Positions 45,270 to 52,742 of a DNA stretch of 57,496 nt are shown piece by piece. The notes below the pieces were generated by a model that was not told where the DNA came from, did no database searches, and saw only the letters and a list, made by a program, of their open reading frames with translations. The translations under genes and the position numbers were made by a program. The stretch is from an uncultured Prevotellaceae bacterium (lineage in GTDB: Bacteria; Bacteroidota; Bacteroidia; Bacteroidales; Bacteroidaceae). Within the stretch, counting starts at the first letter, position 1, and the number at the start of each line of letters is the position of its first letter. Where the stretch lies: the NCBI GenBank assembly GCA_902768105.1, contig CACXJZ010000011.1:15776-73271 (forward strand). Direction: 5' to 3'.

Positions 45270-45278
45270 AGAATAATT

Positions 45279-46448
45279 ATGAACGACAACAGATATATGC
45301 AGCGCGGTGTGAGTGCCGCCAAGGAAGATGTGCACAACGCCATCAAGAACATCGACAAGGGAATCTTCCCGCAGGCTTTCTGCAAGATTATCCCTGACAT
45401 ATTGGGCGGCGACCCTGAGTATTGTAACATCATGCATGCTGACGGAGCAGGCACCAAGTCAAGCCTCGCCTACATGTACTGGAAGGAGACGGGCGACCTC
45501 TCCGTGTGGAAAGGCATTGCGCAGGATGCCATCGTCATGAATACCGACGACCTGCTCTGCGTGGGTGCCGTCGATAACATCCTCGTCAGCTCCACCATCG
45601 GACGCAACAAGATGCTCATTCCCGGCGAGGTCATCTCTGCCGTCATCAATGGTACGGATGAGCTGCTTCAGGAGCTTCGCGAGATGGGCATCGGCATCTG
45701 GCCGACAGGCGGTGAGACAGCCGATGTGGGCGACCTCGTGCGTACCATCATCGTTGACAGTACCGTCACCTGCCGCATGAAGCGTTCCGACGTCATCGAC
45801 AATGCCAACATCCGACCAGGCGACGTCATCGTGGGGCTTTCCTCTACAGGACAGGCCACCTACGAGCATCGCTACAACGGTGGCATGGGGTCCAACGGAC
45901 TGACCTCTGCCCGTCACGACGTCTTCAGCAAGTATCTGGCAGAGCGCTATCCTGAGAGCTACGACCACGCCGTGCCCGACGAGCTGGTGTATAGCGGCAA
46001 ATATGCCTTTACTGACGTGGTCGATGGTTTACCCATCGACATGGGTCAGCTGGTCCTCTCTCCCACCCGCACCTATGCGCCCGTCATCAAGCGTCTGCTC
46101 GACGAGCTGCGTCCTGAGATTCATGGTATGGTACATTGCACGGGCGGTGCGCAGGCCAAGGTGCTGCATTTCGTCAACGACAACTGCAAGGTGGTGAAGG
46201 ACAATATGTTCCCCGTTCCGCCGCTGTTCCAGGCCATTCACGACTGTTCCGGCACCGATTGGCGCGAGATGTACCAGGTGTTCAACATGGGTCATCGCAT
46301 GGAGATCTACGTACGTCCGGAAGTGGCAGTACAGGTTATTGCCGTCGCAAAGAGCTTCAACATCGATGCACAGGTAGTCGGACGCATTGAGGAAGGCAAG
46401 AAGAGCCTGACCATCAAGAGCGAGTACGGCACTTTCCATTACGAATAA
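45279..46448 (+). CDS. purM: Phosphoribosylformylglycinamidine cyclo-ligase (AIR synthetase)
   Basis: 389 residues. ATP-dependent ring closure of FGAM to AIR in purine synthesis. HADGAGTKSSLAYMYW, MNTDDLLCVGA, GGETADVGDLVRT and GLSSTGQATYEHRYNGGMGSNGLT are family blocks of the Bacteroidetes form, which is longer than the E. coli enzyme. Follows purC by three genes, consistent with a purine/aromatic operon. Confidence 0.9.
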   Translation: MNDNRYMQRGVSAAKEDVHNAIKNIDKGIFPQAFCKIIPDILGGDPEYCNIMHADGAGTKSSLAYMYWKETGDLSVWKGIAQDAIVMNTDDLLCVGAVDNILVSSTIGRNKMLIPGEVISAVINGTDELLQELREMGIGIWPTGGETADVGDLVRTIIVDSTVTCRMKRSDVIDNANIRPGDVIVGLSSTGQATYEHRYNGGMGSNGLTSARHDVFSKYLAERYPESYDHAVPDELVYSGKYAFTDVVDGLPIDMGQLVLSPTRTYAPVIKRLLDELRPEIHGMVHCTGGAQAKVLHFVNDNCKVVKDNMFPVPPLFQAIHDCSGTDWREMYQVFNMGHRMEIYVRPEVAVQVIAVAKSFNIDAQVVGRIEEGKKSLTIKSEYGTFHYE

Positions 46449-46461
46449 ACGTGCAATCATT

Positions 46462-46830
46462 ATGAATGGACTTTATACAATCATCCTGCTCATACTGAGC
46501 AACGTCTTCATGACGCTTGCCTGGTATGGGCATCTTCGTTTGCAGCAGTCGGGGGTGTCCAACAACTGGCCGCTACTCGGCGTCATCGCCTTCTCGTGGG
46601 GCATCGCTTTCCTTGAATACTGCTGTCAGGTACCTGCCAACAGACTGGGCTTTGTCGAGAACGGAGGTCCCTTTAACCTCATCCAGCTCAAGGTCATTCA
46701 GGAGTGCATCTCACTGGCAGTCTTCTGCATCATCGCCAACATCATGTTCCAGGGCACACACCTGCACTGGAACCACATCCTGGCATTCCTGCTGATTATC
46801 TGTGCCGTCTATCTGGTTTTCATGAAGTAG
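46462..46830 (+). CDS. DMT-family small membrane protein (DUF486)
   Basis: 122 residues, four predicted helices. NVFMTLAWYGHL and FSWGIAFLEYCCQVPANRLG are DUF486 signatures, a family related to small multidrug-resistance type transporters. Substrate unknown. ttcA starts one base after its stop. Confidence 0.88.
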   Translation: MNGLYTIILLILSNVFMTLAWYGHLRLQQSGVSNNWPLLGVIAFSWGIAFLEYCCQVPANRLGFVENGGPFNLIQLKVIQECISLAVFCIIANIMFQGTHLHWNHILAFLLIICAVYLVFMK

Positions 46831-46831
46831 C

Positions 46832-47563
46832 ATGACCATCAGCGAGCGCATACAGCGACGCTTCGGGCGCGCCATAGGACAATACCGTCTGATTGACGAC
46901 GGCGACCACATCCTTGTGGGGCTCTCTGGCGGAAAAGACTCGTTATGCCTCCTGGAGTTGCTGGCACGTCGTTCACGCATACAGCGTCCGCAGTTCACCG
47001 TCGAAGCCCTCCACGTGCGCATGGAGAACGTCAGCTACGAGACGGACACCAGCTACCTGCAGCATTTCTGCGACGAGCTGGGCGTGCCGCTCCACATTAT
47101 CACCACCAGTTTTGATTCCCAACTGTCAGCCAACAACCCTCAGTTCAAGCAGAAGCCGCCCTGCTTCCTCTGCTCCTGGCAGCGCCGCAAGCAGCTGTTC
47201 AACCTTGCCCAGCAGTTGGGCTGCAACAAGATTGCCTTAGGACACCATCAGGACGACATCATCAAGACGGCACTCATGAACCTCACGTTCCAGGGACAGT
47301 TCTCCACGATGCCTGCCCTGCTCCGCATGAGGAAGATGCCGCTCACCATCATACGTCCGCTCTGTCTGGTGGAAGAGGCCGACATCCGCACCTATGCCGA
47401 GCAGCAAGGCTACCAGAAGCAAGTCAAGCAATGCCCCTACGAACACGCCACCAATCGTACGGACATCGAGGATTTGTTCGACCGTATGCAACAGTTGAAT
47501 CCTGAGGCACGCTACTCCGTCTGGAACGCTCTGGAGGCAGCCGGAAAGCTCACAGAGTATTAA
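46832..47563 (+). CDS. ttcA: tRNA 2-thiocytidine synthetase TtcA-like
   Basis: 243 residues. PP-loop LVGLSGGKDSLCLLELL; CxxC pair PPCFLCSWQRRK; third Cys in VKQCPYEHATNR; GHHQDDIIKTALMNL. These three Cys would hold the Fe-S cluster of TtcA, which thiolates C32 of some tRNAs. Shorter than the E. coli enzyme. Another TtcA/TtuA-like target is possible. Confidence 0.88.
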   Translation: MTISERIQRRFGRAIGQYRLIDDGDHILVGLSGGKDSLCLLELLARRSRIQRPQFTVEALHVRMENVSYETDTSYLQHFCDELGVPLHIITTSFDSQLSANNPQFKQKPPCFLCSWQRRKQLFNLAQQLGCNKIALGHHQDDIIKTALMNLTFQGQFSTMPALLRMRKMPLTIIRPLCLVEEADIRTYAEQQGYQKQVKQCPYEHATNRTDIEDLFDRMQQLNPEARYSVWNALEAAGKLTEY

Positions 47564-47575
47564 ATATCTTTAATT

Positions 47576-47603
47576 CTCCACCCTTCAGCCTCCACCCTCC
47601 GCA
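47576..47603 (+). repeat. Heptamer array (CTCCACC-type x4) after ttcA
   Basis: CTCCACC, CTTCAGC, CTCCACC, CTCCGCA in register, 12 bases after the ttcA stop and just before the next promoter. Confidence 0.75.
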
Positions 47604-47612
47604 TTTTTTTCG

Positions 47613-47620
47613 TATCTTTG
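47613..47620 (+). promoter_or_regulatory. -7 box (TATCTTTG) of the PD40 gene
   Basis: TATCTTTG 12 bp before ATG 47633. It contains a TTG that would otherwise be a possible start, so the start is the ATG. Confidence 0.7.
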
Positions 47621-47632
47621 CTTTCTAAACCT

Positions 47633-48760
47633 ATGAACAAGATGAATCATTGTCATCGTTACATCGTCTTATGCTGCTGCCTCTGCATGGCACTCACGCT
47701 CTCGGCTCAGGGCAAGAAGAAGCGCCCCGCCAAGAAACCCGTCGTTGTGGAAGCGCCCGTTGACCCGCGTCTGGAACGCATGACGCAGAACACCCAGCGC
47801 ATCGTCTTCATCGACAGTATGGTGGTACCACGCAACGAGATACTGGGCAGGCTTCAGCTGACACCTCGGACAGGCCTCCTCAGGCAGGACGGTGAGACCT
47901 TCAGCTATCAGAACGAGATAGGCACACGCAGGATTACCGTCAAGGACAACCGGCTCTACGCCAGTGACCTCGTGGCAGGCACCTTTGCCGAAGAACAGGA
48001 GCTGAAGGGAGTCTTCAATGCCGGCGTCATCGACACGCTCAACTGTCCCTTCCTCATGAACGACGGGCAGACGCTCTACTTTGCCGCCAAGGGCAGCGAG
48101 AGCATCGGTGGCTACGACATTTTCGTCACACGCTACAACTCCAAGACACAGAGTTTCCTGAAGCCCGAGAACATCGGCATGCCCTTCAACTCTACGGACG
48201 ACGACCTGCTCTACATCATCGACGAGGAGCGCAACATCGGCTTCTTTGCCACCACACGCAGACAGCCCGAGGGCTATGCCTGCATCTATATTTTCATTCC
48301 GTCAGAGGTACGCAAGACCTATGACGAGATGGCACCCGCCGAACTGAAACGCATGGCCGAGCTCCAGAGCATTGCCGACACCTGGGGCGACGGCAGCGAG
48401 CGCAAGCAGGCGCTCCAGCGTCTCAACACCCAGCAGTCGGCCGTTCCCATGCAGGCTCCGACAGAGACGACATCCTTCGTCATCAACGACCGTACGACAT
48501 ACACCAGCGCAGCCGACTTCCGCTCGCCCAATGGTGCCAGGATGTATCAGGAGCTGCTTAGCCTGCAGTCGCAGCTGGAAGCCCTTGAGCGCAGCCTCCA
48601 CGTGTCGCGCACGGTCTATGCCCATGCCTCTGCCGACAAGCGGAGCCAGCTGCGTGAGGAGATGCTGTGCGACGAGTCCCAGCTCGACCAGCTGCGCCTT
48701 GACATCCACCAGTTAGAGAAAGACTTACGCAATACGGAAAATCAATTTATTAACAACTAA
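47633..48760 (+). CDS. Secreted PD40 (WD40-like) beta-propeller protein
   Basis: 375 residues from ATG 47633 (47642 also possible). Signal peptide ends LTLSAQG; basic patch KKKRPAKK. The stretch FLMNDGQTLYFAAKGSESIGGYDIFVTRYN is the PD40 blade seen in Bacteroidetes envelope proteins with OmpA domains, but no OmpA domain is here. The last 70 residues form a coiled coil (LLSLQSQLEALERSL...LEKDLRNTE). Envelope function unknown. Confidence 0.8.
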   Translation: MNKMNHCHRYIVLCCCLCMALTLSAQGKKKRPAKKPVVVEAPVDPRLERMTQNTQRIVFIDSMVVPRNEILGRLQLTPRTGLLRQDGETFSYQNEIGTRRITVKDNRLYASDLVAGTFAEEQELKGVFNAGVIDTLNCPFLMNDGQTLYFAAKGSESIGGYDIFVTRYNSKTQSFLKPENIGMPFNSTDDDLLYIIDEERNIGFFATTRRQPEGYACIYIFIPSEVRKTYDEMAPAELKRMAELQSIADTWGDGSERKQALQRLNTQQSAVPMQAPTETTSFVINDRTTYTSAADFRSPNGARMYQELLSLQSQLEALERSLHVSRTVYAHASADKRSQLREEMLCDESQLDQLRLDIHQLEKDLRNTENQFINN

Positions 48761-48772
48761 AAATAATAGCCT

Positions 48773-49645
48773 ATGAAAAAGTTATTTCCTGAGTCCGAGT
48801 TGATCATCAACAACGACGGTTCATGTTTCCACCTTCACCTGAAGCCCGAATTCCTGGCTGATAAAGTTGTGCTCGTCGGCGACCCCGCCAGAGTCAATAC
48901 CGTAGCAGCCCACTTCGACAGCATCGAGCACGAAGTCAGCAGCCGCGAGTTCCACACCATCACAGGTACCTATAAAGGCAAGCGTATCACCTGCCAGAGC
49001 CACGGAATCGGCTGCGACAACATCGACATCGTGGCCAACGAGCTCGACACGCTGGCAAACATCGACTACAACACCCGTGAGGAGAAGCCTGAACACCGCA
49101 CACTCACCATGGTGCGCATCGGCACCTGCGGCGGTCTGCAGCCATTCACCCCTACAGGCTGCTTCATCGCTTCCGTCAAGAGCATCGGCTTCGACGGCCT
49201 GCTCAACTACTATGCCGGACGTAATCAGGTGTGCGACCTCAAGATGGAGGAGGCATTCAAGGAGCACATGCAATGGGACCCCATCAAGGGCGCGCCCTAT
49301 GTTGCCGTTGCTGACCAGGACCTCATCAATCAGATTGCCGGCGACGATATGGTAAAGGGTTATACCGTTGCCTGTGGAGGCTTCTACGGTCCTCAGGGAC
49401 GCGAGCTCCGCGCTGCCGTTGCCGACCCCAAGCAGAACGAGAAGATTGAGTCGTTCGAGTATGACGGCCTGAAGATTTGTAACTTCGAGATGGAGTCCTC
49501 CGCCCTTGCCGGCCTGGCTTCACTTCTCGGCCATCGCGCCATGACCTGCTGCATGGTCATCGCCAACCGCTATGCCCAGAAGATGAACACCGAGTACAAG
49601 AACTCTATCGACTCCCTGATCACCAAAGTTCTCGACCGCATCTAA
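48773..49645 (+). CDS. Nucleoside phosphorylase (uridine phosphorylase-like)
   Basis: 290 residues. VVLVGDPARVNTVAAHFD, GIGCDNIDIVANEL, VRIGTCGGLQ and NFEMESSALAGLASLLGHRA are NP-I family blocks; the FEMES Glu contacts ribose. It splits nucleosides with phosphate for salvage. Base specificity is not certain from sequence. Its stop abuts the mnmE ATG with no gap. Confidence 0.88.
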   Translation: MKKLFPESELIINNDGSCFHLHLKPEFLADKVVLVGDPARVNTVAAHFDSIEHEVSSREFHTITGTYKGKRITCQSHGIGCDNIDIVANELDTLANIDYNTREEKPEHRTLTMVRIGTCGGLQPFTPTGCFIASVKSIGFDGLLNYYAGRNQVCDLKMEEAFKEHMQWDPIKGAPYVAVADQDLINQIAGDDMVKGYTVACGGFYGPQGRELRAAVADPKQNEKIESFEYDGLKICNFEMESSALAGLASLLGHRAMTCCMVIANRYAQKMNTEYKNSIDSLITKVLDRI

Positions 49646-50974
49646 ATGAACGATACCATCTGTGCATTAGCAACTGCCCCTGGTGGTGCTCTCGGCATCA
49701 TCAGGGTCAGTGGTTCTAAGGCCATTGCCGCCGTCTCAGCCATCAGCCGCGTACGTTGCGACGCCGTTGCGCCCAACACCACGCACTTTACCCGCATCCT
49801 GACATCCCCTCCTTCGGAGGGACGGGGGGAGGTCATCGACGAGGCGATGGTCACCGTCTTCCGCGCCCCTCATTCCTATACGGGCGAGGATTCGGTGGAA
49901 ATCTCCTGTCACGGTTCGCGCTATATATTAAATAAGGTATTGGAACTCCTGCTGCAGCACGACTGCCGCATGGCACAGCCAGGCGAGTTTACCCAGCGTG
50001 CCTTCCTCAACGGCAAGATGGACCTCTCGCAGGCAGAGGCCGTTGCCGACCTCATCGCATCCACCAACAAGGCCACCCACCAGATAGCCATGAGCCAGCT
50101 GCGCGGACACTTCTCCTCCGAGCTGCACGACCTGCGCAGTCAGCTCCTGAAGCTCACCTCGCTGCTTGAGCTCGAGCTCGACTTCTCCGACCACGAAGAT
50201 CTGGAGTTTGCCGACCGTACGGAACTGCTCCATCTCGCACAGACCATCGATGCACGTTTAAGCCATTTGGCTCAGACCTTCGAAACGGGCAACGCCCTCA
50301 AGCAAGGCATTCCCGTAGCCATCATTGGTGCGCCCAACGTGGGCAAGAGCACCCTGCTCAATGCGCTGTTAGGCGAAGAGCGAGCCATCGTCAGCGACAT
50401 CCAGGGAACCACGCGCGACGCCATTGAGGACACCATCCAGCTCGACGGCATCACCTTCCGCTTCATCGACACAGCAGGCATCCGCCATACAGACGACCAG
50501 ATAGAGAACCTCGGCATCGAGCGCTCCATCGGCGCAGCCCAGCGTGCCCGCATCATCCTGTTGATGACAGAGCCAGGCGTCCCCTACCCTGACATTCCCG
50601 TCAGCGACAGCCAGACCGTCATCCGCATAGAGAATAAGACCGAAGCCTTCCAGGCCAAGTTCGGCATCGGCTTAGACCATCTGCGCCAACAACTCATTGA
50701 TGCAGCCCCCAAAACCTCCGAGAGCGACGTCATCGTCACCAATGCCCGTCACTACGATGCTCTCCTGCATGCCCGCGAAGCCATCCTCCGCGTCATTGAC
50801 GGGCTCCAGATGCAGCTCAGCGGCGACCTCCTTTCCGAAGACCTCCGCCAAGCCATAGATATCCTTGCAGAAATCACAGGTGGGCAAATCACCACACAGG
50901 AAACGCTCAACAACATCTTCCAGCATTTCTGCGTGGGAAAGTTTTCAGAGTATAAACGGATTTTGAGGCGGTAA
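49646..50974 (+). CDS. mnmE: tRNA modification GTPase MnmE with altered C-terminus
   Basis: 442 residues. Acts with MnmG on U34 of certain tRNAs. N-terminal folate-like domain, helical domain and inserted G domain with G1 GAPNVGKST (228-236), G3 DTAG (275-278) and G4 NKTE (330-333; usually NKxD). The essential C-terminal motif is CVGK (429-432), normally the last residues of the family. Here FSEYKRILRR follows, read from the antisense of the neighbouring broken gene. Residues 54-62 (SPPSEGRGE) are encoded by a G/C palindrome. Confidence 0.93.
   Translation: MNDTICALATAPGGALGIIRVSGSKAIAAVSAISRVRCDAVAPNTTHFTRILTSPPSEGRGEVIDEAMVTVFRAPHSYTGEDSVEISCHGSRYILNKVLELLLQHDCRMAQPGEFTQRAFLNGKMDLSQAEAVADLIASTNKATHQIAMSQLRGHFSSELHDLRSQLLKLTSLLELELDFSDHEDLEFADRTELLHLAQTIDARLSHLAQTFETGNALKQGIPVAIIGAPNVGKSTLLNALLGEERAIVSDIQGTTRDAIEDTIQLDGITFRFIDTAGIRHTDDQIENLGIERSIGAAQRARIILLMTEPGVPYPDIPVSDSQTVIRIENKTEAFQAKFGIGLDHLRQQLIDAAPKTSESDVIVTNARHYDALLHAREAILRVIDGLQMQLSGDLLSEDLRQAIDILAEITGGQITTQETLNNIFQHFCVGKFSEYKRILRR
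49803..49834. repeat. G/C-rich palindromic element inside mnmE
   Basis: CCCTCC-TTC-GGAGGG followed by ACGGGGGGAGG; read in frame as SPPSEGRGE. Confidence 0.72.
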
Positions 50975-51266
50975 TAAACAGGATATTACGCTCTTTCCCG
51001 CCAAAGCAGACGTTTGCAGTCCAGTCCTCGGGAATGGGGAAATGGGCTATCTGCTGGCCATCCTTGTCGAATACGGTCACACCGTCTCCTGTCAGATAGA
51101 TGTTTCCCCTGTCGTCTATTGTCATACCGTCCGAGCCCATGTGGGCAAACACTTGCCGGTTCGACAGGGAGCCGTCCGTCTGAATGTCATATCTGAGGAT
51201 TCTGTTGGCCTTAGCCTCCGCCACATACAGATACTTGCCATCGGGCGTTCCGACAAGACCGTTGGG
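50907..51266 (-). pseudogene. Severed 3' part of the esterase-gluconolactonase gene
   Basis: The reading frame of the esterase gene continues without a frameshift past its TAG: PNGLVGTPDGKYLYVAEAKA, then GSDGMTIDDRGNIYLTGDGV and NVCFGGKERNILFITASKSVYTL, the closing blades of an SMP-30/gluconolactonase propeller. After VYTLK the frame runs into mnmE antisense (TFPRRNAGRCC), so the true 3' end is gone. It would be made only if the TAG were suppressed or translation restarted at the GTG at 51224. Confidence 0.8.
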
Positions 51267-52601
51267 CTAGTTAAGCGTTGAGTCGAGCATGACCAGCTGG
51301 TTGCCTCCTGGTGCCAGGTAATACAAGCCTTCCACAGGCTGCTGGCGCTCTGGGTTACGTGTCCAGTAGTCGCGTTTGAAGTAGGGGTCTGTCAGATAAT
51401 ATCCCCCATCCTTCGCAATCCATACATCGTTGGGGCCGTTCAGCAACTTTCCGCGATAGTCGGTTATCAGTATCTCGGCTTGACCACTCTTGCGTCCCTG
51501 CGGTATCAAGCGACCAGAGGTCGAGCGCATGTCGAAACGCCATAGCTGGTTGTCCATATCTGCGCAAGTTATCAAATTGCCTTGGGCATCGAAGTACATC
51601 CCATTGGAGCGACCGCTCTGATTGGTGAACAGTGTGATCTCTCCGGATTCGCAGTCCCAACGGTAAATCTTATTGTTGGGCTGGTCTGTAAAGTAGACAT
51701 TACCCCTTTCGTCAGCCGCAGGTCCTTCGGTAAAGCTGTACGAATCAGCGACCCTTACTGGGATTTCCCCTTCTGCAACTATCCCATTTGAGTGGGATTT
51801 CTTTTCCGTCAGTCGCGTGATATGGTCCTTCAGTATCTTGTAGGCGGGGAACGGCATGGCACCGTGGTCGTAGCCCTGCATCTCATAGAGCGTCACGTCC
51901 TTGTGGCCGACGAGTTTCAGCATGCGCCAGAAGTAGGCCTGCTCCTCGTAGCGACCATAAAGCTCCAGCTCGCGGTCGCCGGAGATGATGACGATGGGCG
52001 GCGCATCGGCACGAACATAGGTCAACGGGGCGTACTGGTCGATGGTGGCCTGCAGGGGCGGTATGCCCTGCTGCTTACGTATATTATAATGTGTAACGCA
52101 CTGGCCGCTGAACGGCACGAGGGCCGCAAGCGAGTCTGCATCGACACCGTATTTGGCGAGCCAGCGCTTGTCAAGTCCGATGAGATCGAGCAGATAGCCG
52201 CCGGCAGAGTGTCCGGCCACGAATATCTTGCGACAGCTGCCATTGTACTTCGCGATGTTCTTGTAAGTCCATGCCACGGCTGCCGCAGCATCGTCGAGAA
52301 TGTCGTCAATGGGAGCCTTGGGCAGCAGACGGTAGTTGGCCGCCACGACCACGAGGCCGCTGTTCTTCAACTGCGGGTCGATGTGTTTCTCGCCGCCCTC
52401 GATGCCGCCGCCGTGAAACCACACCACCACAGGCGCGTCCTGGGCATTTGTCGGATAATACACATCCAGTTTGCAACGCTCCTGCGCATAGCCTTCCGCT
52501 GCGTCGCGATACGGAATGTCGTTCACTTGATTGTACTGCGCCCGTGCGATGGCCGTACAAAGCAGAAACGCGATGATGAAGAAATAGCTTTTATTCGTCA
52601 T
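51267..52601 (-). CDS. Esterase fused to SMP-30/gluconolactonase domain, cut by an in-frame TAG
   Basis: 444 residues from ATG 52601 (signal peptide MTNKSYFFIIAFLLCTAIARA). Alpha/beta-hydrolase domain about 25-290 with HGGG (63-66) and nucleophile S132 (GHSAGG); SMP-30-like propeller from about 300 (SFTEGPAADERGNVYFTD). The TAG at 51269-51267 interrupts the blade LN-PNGLVGTPDGK; the rest of the domain continues in the same frame. The esterase half may still work. Substrate unknown, perhaps a carbohydrate ester. Confidence 0.82.
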   Translation of the reverse strand: MTNKSYFFIIAFLLCTAIARAQYNQVNDIPYRDAAEGYAQERCKLDVYYPTNAQDAPVVVWFHGGGIEGGEKHIDPQLKNSGLVVVAANYRLLPKAPIDDILDDAAAAVAWTYKNIAKYNGSCRKIFVAGHSAGGYLLDLIGLDKRWLAKYGVDADSLAALVPFSGQCVTHYNIRKQQGIPPLQATIDQYAPLTYVRADAPPIVIISGDRELELYGRYEEQAYFWRMLKLVGHKDVTLYEMQGYDHGAMPFPAYKILKDHITRLTEKKSHSNGIVAEGEIPVRVADSYSFTEGPAADERGNVYFTDQPNNKIYRWDCESGEITLFTNQSGRSNGMYFDAQGNLITCADMDNQLWRFDMRSTSGRLIPQGRKSGQAEILITDYRGKLLNGPNDVWIAKDGGYYLTDPYFKRDYWTRNPERQQPVEGLYYLAPGGNQLVMLDSTLN

Positions 52602-52650
52602 GTCGTTTAGTTTTTTGTTGTTCCTTATTAATTTATCACAAAACTTGGGG

Positions 52651-52658
52651 CAAATATA
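52651..52658 (-). promoter_or_regulatory. -7 box (TATATTTG) of the esterase-gluconolactonase gene
   Basis: CAAATATA on plus; 49 bp before the ATG at 52601. No clear -33 box. Confidence 0.5.
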
Positions 52659-52680
52659 GCAATAATTCCGCAATTATTCG

Positions 52681-52688
52681 TATATTTG
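52681..52688 (+). promoter_or_regulatory. -7 box (TATATTTG) of the carboxylesterase gene
   Basis: 54 bp before ATG 52743; divergent to the box at 52651-52658. Confidence 0.5.
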
Positions 52689-52742
52689 CAAATAAAATTT
52701 GTGAAATCGAATATTGTTTCATTCCTAAAAACCGACACAAAG

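Noticed and set aside
47618-47632. TTG start for the PD40 protein
   Set aside because: It lies inside the -7 promoter box, so it cannot be in the mRNA; ATG 47633 is used.
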